DNA from: Micromonospora sp. WMMD980 | Lineage (GTDB): Bacteria > Actinomycetota > Actinomycetes > Mycobacteriales > Micromonosporaceae | NCBI RefSeq assembly: GCF_029626035.1 | Contig: NZ_JARUBE010000003.1 | Span: 2,728,001 to 2,792,000 of the forward strand | DNA length: 64,000 nt | Reading direction: 5' to 3' | Shown: piece after piece, positions 55,426 through 63,099 of the stretch | How positions within the stretch are numbered: position 1 is the stretch's first letter | Layout of the letters: each line of letters opens with the position of its first letter | Program-made: the position numbers and the translations under genes | Notes under the pieces: model-generated | The model's database searches: none | Seen by the model: the letters and a program-made list of their open reading frames with translations, nothing else | What the model was told of the DNA's origin: nothing

Positions 55426-57000
55426 TCAGCGGCGGGCCACCGCGCCGTGCACCTCGACCACCCGGCCGTCCGGGTCCACGACGGGCTCGGCGACGAGCCG
55501 CACCGGCCACGCCGCACCGCGCCGACGCACGGTGAACTCCAGTTCGGCCGGCTCGGCCCGCTCGACCAGGGCGCGCAGCGCCGCCCGCACCCGGGGTGCG
55601 TCCGGCGGCGTCGCCCAGCGGTGCAGCGCGCCCAGCGGCAGCGGGCCGTCGGCCGGATCGCGGCCGAGCACCCGGTACGCGCCCGACGACCAGGCGACCC
55701 CACCTCCGGCGAGGTCCCACTCGACCCAGCCGACGTCACCGGCCCGCTCCAGCCGGGCCGTGCGGTCCGCGGCCCGTCGCTGCTCGTCGTGGTAGTGCCA
55801 GCTGGCGAGCAGCCCGTCGCCGAACGGAACGGCGCGCAGGCTGAACAGCACCCGGTTCGGCCTGGCGCCGCCGGCCCGCCACACCTGACCCGGGCCCCAG
55901 TGGAAGGGACGCCCGTCGCGCAGGGCGCGGGCGCACCCGGCGACGATGCCGTCGTCGGCCGCCGACGGGTGGAGTTCGAGCAGCCGGAGGCCGGTGAGCG
56001 CCGCCCGGCCGCGCTCCGCGCCGTCGGTCGCGTCCGGGCCGCACCGGTCGAGGCGGAAGTCGACGACCGCCGCGTCGTCGTCGCGCACCGGGGACCACCA
56101 CGCCACCGATCCGGGCAGCACGTCGAGCACCGCCTCCAGCCAGTGGGCGGCCGGCACGTCCCCGACTCCCCCGGACAGCGCCGACAACCGGCGGCCGGCG
56201 ACCTCGGCGAGCGCGCTCAGGTACGCCCGTTGCCCGTCGTCGAGGTTCCGGTGGCTGTCCCAGCTGATCGCGGCCACCCCCATCGTGCGGCCCGCCCGGC
56301 GCAGCGGAAGGCAGACCCGCACCGCTGCGCCGCCGATGAAGTCGTAGCCCCGGCGGCGGGCCTCGTCCCGGGTCAGCCAGAGCGGGTTGCCGTCCACCGC
56401 GGCGCGCAGCAGCGCCATGTTGACCGTGCCGGGGGCGCGCTGCCACAGGCTCGCCACGGACGGCGGCAGGCCGTACGAGCCGACCAGCCGGACCGCGCCG
56501 TCCGGTTCGAGCAGACCGAGCAGGGTCGAGTCGGCGCCCAGGTGGCGTACCGCCCCCGCCAGCGTCTCGGCCAGCGCGTTCGCGTCGCTGGCGGTCGCCA
56601 TGGCGGCCCGGGCCAGGTGATAGCGGGCGGCGGCCTCCCCGGTCAGCGGCGCCGAAGCGCCGGTGTCCGGCTCCGGCCAGGGCACAGGCGGGTGCAGGTA
56701 GCGCTCCGGCCGGAACGGCTCGGGCGGGGGCGGCGGGGCCGAGGGCGGCGGAGCGGCGGCGCCGAGCAACCCGGCGGCCACGTCCACCAGCCGGATGTTG
56801 CTGTGCTGGGAGATTCGCCGCAGCTGCGCGAACGCCTCCTCCGGCGAGCAGCCCTGCCGGGCGATCAGCAGACCGGTGGCCTGCTCCACCACCGCGTGGG
56901 CGCGCCGCTCCCGGCGCAGCGCGTCCAGCTCGCGTTGCAGGCGCTGCACGGTCGCCACCAGGGGTGGGGGCGGGACAGCCGCGGCCCGCCGTCGCGTCAC
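55426..57000 (-). CDS. ANTAR-GAF-PAS regulatory protein
   Basis: 524 residues. An N-terminal coiled coil and ANTAR RNA-binding domain (about 15-80: VVEQATGLLIARQGCSPEEA, then QLRRISQHSNIRLVDVA) is followed by a Pro-rich linker, a GAF domain (about 125-275) and PAS-like domains (about 280-400 and 405-524). ANTAR proteins bind paired RNA hairpins to prevent termination; the sensory domains presumably control this. ANTAR at the N-terminus is the reverse of the common GAF-ANTAR order. The GTG at 57000 has GAGGAG five bases upstream. The upstream sigma-factor frame runs through most of this gene. Confidence 0.88.
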   Translation of the reverse strand: MTRRRAAAVPPPPLVATVQRLQRELDALRRERRAHAVVEQATGLLIARQGCSPEEAFAQLRRISQHSNIRLVDVAAGLLGAAAPPPSAPPPPPEPFRPERYLHPPVPWPEPDTGASAPLTGEAAARYHLARAAMATASDANALAETLAGAVRHLGADSTLLGLLEPDGAVRLVGSYGLPPSVASLWQRAPGTVNMALLRAAVDGNPLWLTRDEARRRGYDFIGGAAVRVCLPLRRAGRTMGVAAISWDSHRNLDDGQRAYLSALAEVAGRRLSALSGGVGDVPAAHWLEAVLDVLPGSVAWWSPVRDDDAAVVDFRLDRCGPDATDGAERGRAALTGLRLLELHPSAADDGIVAGCARALRDGRPFHWGPGQVWRAGGARPNRVLFSLRAVPFGDGLLASWHYHDEQRRAADRTARLERAGDVGWVEWDLAGGGVAWSSGAYRVLGRDPADGPLPLGALHRWATPPDAPRVRAALRALVERAEPAELEFTVRRRGAAWPVRLVAEPVVDPDGRVVEVHGAVARR

Positions 57001-57072
57001 CTGTTCTCCTCGCCGTCGGTGCGTCGTCGACGTGACCGGAGCCCTCGACGACAGGGTGGACCCCAGCCGACC

Positions 57073-58276
57073 TTATCGCCGCGGGTGCCGGCCGGCACGG
57101 TGGCGACGGCCGGTCCGCCTCGACGTCACCCGGCGCGACGCCCGGCCCGGCCGGGGAGACACCGGTGGCCCGGTCCCGGACCGGCAGGCAGGGAACCAGT
57201 CGGGTCAGGCCCGCCCGCCGCAGCAGGCGCAACCCCTTCGGCGGCAGGTTGACCAGCGTGAGCCGGGCCCGCACGTGCGCGCAGGCCCGGTGCAGGTCCA
57301 GGACGGCCCGGGCCAGCCGGGGCGACTCGACCGACGCCCTCCGCAGGTCCACCACCACGCCGCGGGGCCGTTCGGTCACCGCCATCCGGGTGAGCCGGTC
57401 CCGGAGCACGTCCACGCCGTCGTCGTCGAGGACCCCGCTCACGCCGGCCAGGGTGGTGCCGCCGGCACGGCGGAAAGTCACCCGGACCCGGGCGCCGCCG
57501 GGGTCGGCCGGCTCCTCGGCGGTCATCTCCCGCCGGAGCAACCCGATCGCCCGGCGCAGCAGGCGGGACACGTGCATCTGGGAGACGCCGAGCAGATCGC
57601 CGATCTGCTCCTGGGTCTGGTTGCCGTGGAAGTAGCGGATCACCACGCCGCGCTCCCGCTCCGGCAGCCGGCGCAGCGCCGCCAGCAGGTCCAGCCGGTC
57701 GCAGAGCCCGTCCATCCGGAGGTCCCGCTCGGCCAGCAGGTCCTCCCGCTCCGCCGGCTCGTCGTCCCCGCCGGCCGGCCGGTGCAGGGAAACGTTCCGG
57801 TACGCCCGTCCGGCGGCCAGCGCCTCCACCACCACGTCGACCGGCACGCCCAGGTGCCCGGCCACCTCGTCGGCCCGGGGCGCACGCTGCGAGCGGCGGG
57901 TCAGTTCGGCCTCGGCGGCGTGCACCAGCAGGTAGCGCTCCTGCAGGCTCCGGGGCACCCGGACGTCCCAACCGTGGTCCCGGAAGTGGCGCTTCAGCTC
58001 GCCGAGGATGGTCGGGGTGGCGTAGCCGACGAACGGCACCCCGCGCCGCGGGTCGTACCCGTCGACCGCCTTGACCAGGCCGTAGCAGGCCACCTGCACG
58101 AGGTCGTCGAGTGGTTCGCCGCGGTGGGTGAAGCGGCGGGCCAGGCCCACAGCCAACGGTCGATGGACCTCGACCAGACGGTCCCGGGCGCGCCGGGCGG
58201 TCGGGCCGTCGGCATCGCGCAGGGCGGCGAACATCTCGTCGATGTCTGCGTCGGACCGCGAGACGGACATGGTCAT
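57073..58276 (-). CDS. SigB/F-type sigma factor fused to a STAS domain
   Basis: Residues 1-255 are a sigma-70 family protein of the SigB/F/G group: region 2 (LDDLVQVACYGLVKAVDGYD, then GYATPTILGELKRHFRD), region 3, and region 4 (RYFHGNQTQEQIGDLLGVSQ, then MHVSRLLRRAIG). Residues about 262-365 are a STAS (anti-sigma antagonist) domain (GVVVDLRRASVESPRLARAV). The recognisable protein ends near 57165. The frame then has no stop until 55736, so as written the protein would have 846 residues and overlap the ANTAR gene by 1265 bp. The other two frames stop at 57126-57128 (TGA) and 57073-57075 (TAA). I therefore end the feature at 57073; a lost stop or one-base frameshift near 57.1 kb is likely. Confidence 0.75.
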
Positions 58277-58495
58277 GGTCGTCCTCCACGAAGGCAGCGG
58301 GTCGGTCGGCGCGGTGGCGACCGCCGCGTCGCGTGGCTGGCACGCGAGCGGGCAGGGTCGGCCCCGGACCGGCGCGCCGAGCCGTCAGGTGGACGTGGTG
58401 GTCCTGGTGCCGTTGGTCGACACCGCGGCTGCCAGGCGCGAGCTACCGTGATCGCTTTCCGGGCGCGACGCCGGTAAACCCGGGCCCGCGTACCG

Positions 58496-59707
58496 TTACC
58501 GCTTCGAGATCTCGCGCTGCCCGGCGTACCAACGGCGGCCCGGCATCGCGGTGACGCCATGCACCACGACGCTGAGCGCGACGACGAGGCTGCCGGCGGT
58601 CCACAGCGTCTCGTCCCGCGCGCCCTCGTCGGCGCTGAAGGCCAGGTAGAACAGCGCGGACACGCCGATCGGGCCGAACCAGCCGAGGAAGACCAGCTCC
58701 CGCCAGGGCAGCCCGAGCGGCTTCTTCAGCGCCAGCACCACCGGCAGCCGCCGCAGGAGCAGCACCGCGACGGCGAACAGCGGCAACCGCCAGCCGGCGT
58801 CGAGCCAGTCGCGCCACGGCAGTTCGACGCCGAGCAGGAAGAACAGCGGCAGCAGCAGATAGCGGGTGAGCGAGTCGTCGAGCTTCTGCTCGGCGAGGCG
58901 CGGCTGGTTGCCGATGACCCGGTTGTAGGCCAGCCCGGTGACGAACGCGGCGAGGATGCCGTCGGTGTCGAGCACCCGCGCGACGCCGAGCGCGGCGATG
59001 CCGAGCAGCACCGCGAAGACCAGCAGCGAACCCTGGTCGAGAGTCTCCCGACGACTCGCCGCGCGCACCGCGTGCCCGGCCAACCAGCCGAGCAGGACGC
59101 CGACGCCCACCGCGCCGAGCACACCCCACACCGCCGCCGTCACCTGATCGGTCCAGGGCTGCGCGCCCACCGCGGCCAGGGCGAGGACGACGAGCGGGAA
59201 CGCGAGCCCGTCGTTGCCACCGGATTCGCCGCTGACCACCCGCCGAAGCCGGGCCGGCAGTTGCCGCTCGGCCGGGCCGCCGGAGACGATGCTGGAGGCC
59301 AGCACCGGGTCGGTGGGGGTCAGGCAGCTCCCCAGCAGCGCGGCCAGCCCCAGCGGCACGCCGAGCACCAGCCAGGACAGGCCGGTGCTGAGCACGGCCA
59401 TGCCGATCATGCCGGCGGAGAGCAGCACGAGCACCGGCCGCAGCACGGCCCGGTAGCCGGCGAGGGAGAAGCGCAGCGCCACGGCCATCAGGGACACCGC
59501 CAGCAGGGCGCGGCTCACCTCACGGATCAGGTCGGCGCCCAGCTGGTCGGCGAGGTCGACCAGGCCGAGCACCGGGCCCGCCAACACCCCCAGGCCCAGG
59601 GCGAGCAGCGGTTCGGACAGCACGGTTCGCCGGATGGCGCTGGACCAGAAGGCGAGCAGGACACCGAGCCCTCCCACGAGGGCGTACGCGAGCAGCAGCG
59701 GACTCAT
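58496..59707 (-). CDS. CPA1-type sodium/proton antiporter
   Basis: 403 residues with about twelve helices and the CPA1 signatures SCLTPTDPVLASSIV and GESGGNDGLAFPL (the Asp of the transport site). Unlike the antiporter at 43977-45437 it has no cytoplasmic RCK domain. Gene context: upstream of the sigma-STAS gene with a 219-bp gap, and 55 bp downstream of the ChaB-like gene. It exchanges Na+ or K+ for protons at the inner membrane. Confidence 0.9.
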   Translation of the reverse strand: MSPLLLAYALVGGLGVLLAFWSSAIRRTVLSEPLLALGLGVLAGPVLGLVDLADQLGADLIREVSRALLAVSLMAVALRFSLAGYRAVLRPVLVLLSAGMIGMAVLSTGLSWLVLGVPLGLAALLGSCLTPTDPVLASSIVSGGPAERQLPARLRRVVSGESGGNDGLAFPLVVLALAAVGAQPWTDQVTAAVWGVLGAVGVGVLLGWLAGHAVRAASRRETLDQGSLLVFAVLLGIAALGVARVLDTDGILAAFVTGLAYNRVIGNQPRLAEQKLDDSLTRYLLLPLFFLLGVELPWRDWLDAGWRLPLFAVAVLLLRRLPVVLALKKPLGLPWRELVFLGWFGPIGVSALFYLAFSADEGARDETLWTAGSLVVALSVVVHGVTAMPGRRWYAGQREISKR

Positions 59708-59762
59708 GGCCGCCCGCTACCCGCCGCGGCCTCGACCACACCCACCTCCCGAGGTCGGCGCC

Positions 59763-60196
59763 TCACCGGCGCCGGGCGCGGGCGGTGGCCCGGGCGTTGG
59801 CCTTCTCGATCGCCTCGACCAGCTCACCCTTGTTCATGTTCTCCGGGTCGTCGATGCCGACCCTGCGCGCCACGTCGTCCAGGTGGCCCTTGCTGGCGTT
59901 GGCGTCCACCCCCTGGGCGGTGGGCCGGTCACGCTCCCGCGACGCCGGGGTGCCCTGGGCCGCCTGCGGGTCCGAGGGGCCCTTGTGCTTCTTGGGTTCC
60001 CAATGGTCGCCGACCTTCTCGTGGGTGTGCTTCAACGACGCGTAGGCGGCCCGGTGCGCGCGCTCGCCGTCGCCGTAGCTCTCCTCGGCCGACTCCAGCG
60101 TCTTCTTGTAGGTGCGCCCGGCCTTTCGTCGGAGCGCGCGATGGTCGACGGGACGTCGTCGCGCATCTCCTCGGCCTGCTCGTGTTTGTCCGGCAT
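59763..60196 (-). pseudogene. ChaB/Rho_N-domain protein gene with a one-base deletion
   Basis: The ATG at 60196 (GGGAGG five bases upstream) begins MPDKHEQAEEMRDDVPSTIA, a ChaB-like start. After the codon for DE the frame is lost at the AAA run 60124-60126. Adding one A restores KAGRTYKKTLESAEESYGDG through to the stop at 59763, giving 144 residues: an N-terminal ChaB domain and a C-terminal Rho_N/SAP-like helix pair (LDDVARRVGIDDPENMNKGE). The downstream part is open by itself only from a TTG that is really an internal Leu codon. Either a sequencing error in a homopolymer or a real inactivating deletion. Confidence 0.8.
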
Positions 60197-60212
60197 GTCG
60201 TCCTCCCGTTCG

Positions 60213-60648
60213 TCACCTGTCCAGTTCGTCGCGGGCGGCCTCGGCGCCGGCGGGCAGCACCCGCCCGGCGGTCCCGGCGACCATATCCCGCACGTCGTCG
60301 GCGAGCCGGGCGGACGGGCCGCCGGCCGCGCGCAGCCGGGCCAGACCCACCCGTCCCAGCAGCACGGCCGTCACCAGATAGCCGGCGGTGAGGCCGGCGG
60401 CGGCCAGCCGGCGCGGGAGCATCGTCTCCAGCACCCGCAGCACCGTGGTCGACGCCGCTCCCGCGCCGAGCACCAGGCAGCCGCCGGCGGCGGCCAGCAG
60501 CGCGATCCCCACGCCCGCCGGGCGGGGCCGCCTCGCCCACCTGCGCGCGCACCGCCCGGACCTCCGCGCGGACCACCTCGGCCACGTCCTCGGCCAGCCG
60601 CTCGGTGGGGCTTCGCCGCCCGTCCCCGGCCACGGTCCCGTCGCTCAT
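60213..60648 (-). pseudogene. Phage-holin-family (DUF1469-like) membrane protein gene with a one-base insertion
   Basis: The ATG at 60648 gives MSDGTVAGDGRRSPTERLAE and a helix (VAEVVRAEVRAVRAQVGEAA) typical of actinobacterial putative holin-superfamily proteins. The matching C-terminal part with two membrane helices (VGIALLAAAGGCLVLGAG and AAAGLTAGYLVTAVLLGRVG) lies in another frame. Removing one base from the four-G run at 60524-60527 joins them into a 144-residue protein of normal layout. Confidence 0.75.
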
Positions 60649-60698
60649 CACACCTCCCGCTGCGTCACCACGTGCTCCCGGCGTACCCGGGCGGGCCG

Positions 60699-60735
60699 GC
60701 CGCGCACCCCCGGCCTTCCGCCGGGGGTGCGCGGC
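60699..60735. repeat. 16-bp perfect hairpin between divergent genes
   Basis: Inverted repeat 60699-60714 / 60720-60735 with a five-base loop CTTCC. It lies between the starts of the holin-like gene (minus) and the LtrA gene (plus), 45 bp before the latter. It therefore cannot be an ordinary 3' terminator for either, and may sit in the LtrA leader. Confidence 0.7.
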
Positions 60736-60780
60736 GGCAAAGCCGGGGTCGGCTCCCGCCGGATGCAGAAGACTGGCCGG

Positions 60781-62068
60781 GTGAGCAGCCCACCGCACCT
60801 GCGCCGGTCCCGGTGGCTGATTCCGGTCGCGCCGGGCAGCCGGGTAACCCGGCTGGAGCTGTTCTACGACCTGATCTTCGTCTTCGCCTTCCTCAACGTC
60901 ACCGGGCTGGTCGCCCGTGACCTGGCGGTGTCGCGGCTGGCGACCGGCCTGGTGGTGGTGGCGCTGCTCTGGTGGCTGCTGGACCGGTTTCGTCGCGCTC
61001 GGCAACGTGGTCCGCGCCGACCACGGCGTGCTCCCGGTGCTCGGCCTCGGCATCGTGGCCGTGGTGTTCGTGCTCGCGATCACGATCCCGCAGGCGTTCG
61101 TCGACCAGCCCGACGACCTGCCGGGCCCGCTGGTGTTCGCCGGCGCCTATCTGGTCGTGCGCGCGCTGACCTCGGTCGGGTTCCTGTTCGTGCTCACCCG
61201 CGCCGGACACACCCGCGTCCAGCTCGGCGCCGTCACCGTCCCGCCGCTGCTGGCCGCCGTGTTCATCGGGGTCTCGCTCACCGCACCGTGGTGGGTGCCG
61301 GCCGGCGCGGTCCTGGAAACCCGCCTGGTGCTGTGGACCGCGGCCCTGCTCGTCGAGTACGCGGTCGGGCTGGTCCTGCCCTACGCGCACTGGTCGCTGC
61401 CGTCGGCCGGGCACTGGGCCGAGCGACACGGCCTGATCGTGCTGGTCGCCCTCGGTGAGGTGGTGATCTCGCTGGGCGTCGGCCCGGGCCGGTTCGACCG
61501 GCTCGCCCTGACCACCCGGGTCATCACCGCGTCCGTGCTGGGCATCGCGCTGGTCGCCGCGCTGTGGTGGCTGCACTTCGACAGCCTGGCGGCCGGGGTG
61601 GAGCAGGTTCTGCACGGCACGCGCGGCCCGGTCCGAGTGCCGCTGGCCCGCGACGCCTACACCTACCTGCACCTGGTGACCATCACCGGCGTGGTGACCG
61701 TCGCGCTGGGCCTCAAGCTGCTGCTGGAAGCGGTCGCCGTGCGGCACTCCGCGCTGTCCGGTCCGGTCAGCGCGGTCCTGCACGGCGGCGTGGTGATCTA
61801 CCTGGCGAGTCAGGCGGCGGTGGCCCGCCGCGCCTTCCGGCGGACGAGCCGCTCCACCCTCGTCGGGATGGTGCTGATCGCCGCGCTGGCGGTGCCCGGC
61901 GCCCACGTCGCGCCGCTGGTCGCCCTGGCGGTGCTCGTCGCGGTCTGCGGCGCGCTCGCGGTGTTGCAGCGGATGGCCGGCGAGCGCGGACGGATCAAGG
62001 CAGCGCTGCGGCGTGAGGAACACGCCGTCGAGGAGGCGGTCAGCGCGTGGCGGAAGCAGTATCTGTGA
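60781..62068 (+). pseudogene. Low-temperature-requirement A (LtrA) family protein gene with a one-base insertion
   Basis: GTG at 60781 starts VSSPPHLRRSRWLIPVAPGS, then RVTRLELFYDLIFVFAF, the LtrA signature. The frame breaks in the sequence for ALLWW. If one C at about 60979 is removed it reads LLWWLWTGFVALGNVVRADH and continues to the stop at 62068, giving 428 residues with about twelve helices, the usual LtrA size. Function of the family is poorly known (membrane protein needed for cold growth in Listeria). Confidence 0.8.
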
Positions 62069-62121
62069 GCTGGTCGCGCGCCGGGTGCCGTGAGCGGCGG
62101 TTCCCGGTCCCGGCCGGCGGG

Positions 62122-62127
62122 TACGCT
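62122..62127 (+). promoter_or_regulatory. Candidate -10 box, leaderless start of the channel gene
   Basis: TACGCT (TANNNT) lies 7 bases before the GTG at 62135, the spacing of leaderless actinobacterial transcripts. It supports this start over an in-frame GTG at 62090. Confidence 0.35.
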
Positions 62128-62134
62128 GCCGCAG

Positions 62135-62815
62135 GTGAGCGACGATCCGGGCCGACGACACCGCGAGGACGACGCCCGCCTCAACGGCCTGGCCCACCGG
62201 CTGGACAAGCCGATGGGCATCCTGGGGCTGTTCTTCCTGCTGCTCGTGCTCGCCCAGGCGATCGTCCACGACGAGCCGCTGAGCACCGTGCTCACCGTCA
62301 CCAGCTGGATCCTGTGGGCGGTCTTCGTCGCCGAGTTCACGCTCCGCGCCTGGCTCGCCCGGCACCGCGCCGGCGAGTTCTGGAAGCACAACTGGTGGCA
62401 GTTGATCTTCCTGGCGGTGCCGTTCCTGCGCTTCCTGCGCGCGGCGAGCGCACTGCGGGCGGCCCGGGGCGGCGGCGTGGTCGCCGCCGCCATCCGCGGA
62501 TCGCGGTCCGCCGGCCAGCTGCTCACCGACCGGCTGGCCTGGCTCGCCGTGGTGACCGTCGCCGTCATCCTCGCGGCCGGGCAACTGCTCGTCGTCACCG
62601 GTTCCTACCGCAGCCTCCCCCGCGCGCTGCACGACGCGGCCTTCACCACCATCACCGGTGAGCCGCTGCGCGTGACCGACACCTTCGCGCAGGTTCTGGA
62701 GCTGGTGCTGGCCGCGTACTCGGTGGCGGTGTTCGGCACGCTGGCCGGCGCGCTCGGCGCGTTCTTCCTCAGCCGGGAACGGGCCGAGGACGAACGCCGC
62801 CGACCGCAGGAGTGA
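62135..62815 (+). CDS. Voltage-gated-channel-like ion channel protein
   Basis: 226 residues with the layout of a small six-helix or four-plus-two-helix cation channel: hydrophobic segments near residues 28-48, 52-75, 90-110 and 140-165, then a pore loop and a last helix (LELVLAAYSVAVFGTLAGAL). The pore loop reads FTTITGEPL where potassium channels have TVGYG, so ion selectivity may differ. A basic tail (ERAEDERRRPQE) closes it. Start chosen at the GTG behind the -10 box. Confidence 0.75.
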   Translation: MSDDPGRRHREDDARLNGLAHRLDKPMGILGLFFLLLVLAQAIVHDEPLSTVLTVTSWILWAVFVAEFTLRAWLARHRAGEFWKHNWWQLIFLAVPFLRFLRAASALRAARGGGVVAAAIRGSRSAGQLLTDRLAWLAVVTVAVILAAGQLLVVTGSYRSLPRALHDAAFTTITGEPLRVTDTFAQVLELVLAAYSVAVFGTLAGALGAFFLSRERAEDERRRPQE

Positions 62816-62900
62816 GCGCCGCCGTCAGGCCACGGCCGGACCGGGAAGGCGACGGACGGCGCGCGGAAGGTCCGCGCCAGGGCAACCCGGGGAGGCTGAC

Positions 62901-63059
62901 ATAGGCGACCGCGAACGGCTGCACGACCTCCGCCAGCAGGCTCACGACGCCGGCATCGAGGGCAATTCCAAGATGACCGAGCAGCAGTTGCGCGACGCGC
63001 TGCGCCGGGTGGGCAAGGGCGAGCAGCCTGAGCTGGCCAAGCACGACGCCAGGCGGTGA
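62901..63059 (+). CDS. Small SAP/Rho_N-like protein, apparent ATA start
   Basis: A 52-codon frame ending at TGA 63057-63059 reads GDRERLHDLRQQAHDAGIEG, then NSKMTEQQLRDALRRVGKGE. It resembles the helix-extended-helix motif of Rho_N/SAP proteins and the C-terminus of the ChaB/Rho_N protein nearby. GGGGAGG lies five bases before an ATA codon at 62901, and no ATG, GTG or TTG precedes it in frame. Either ATA is used or the true base is G. Confidence 0.45.
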   Translation: MGDRERLHDLRQQAHDAGIEGNSKMTEQQLRDALRRVGKGEQPELAKHDARR

Positions 63060-63099
63060 CACCGCCGGCAGACGGCACCGGCCGCTCGTGCCGGTGCCG

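Noticed and set aside
60899..62632. 577-codon minus-strand frame opposite LtrA and the channel gene
   Set aside because: Shadow composition (Gln/Asp/Arg/His-rich) and opposite genes with clear membrane helices.
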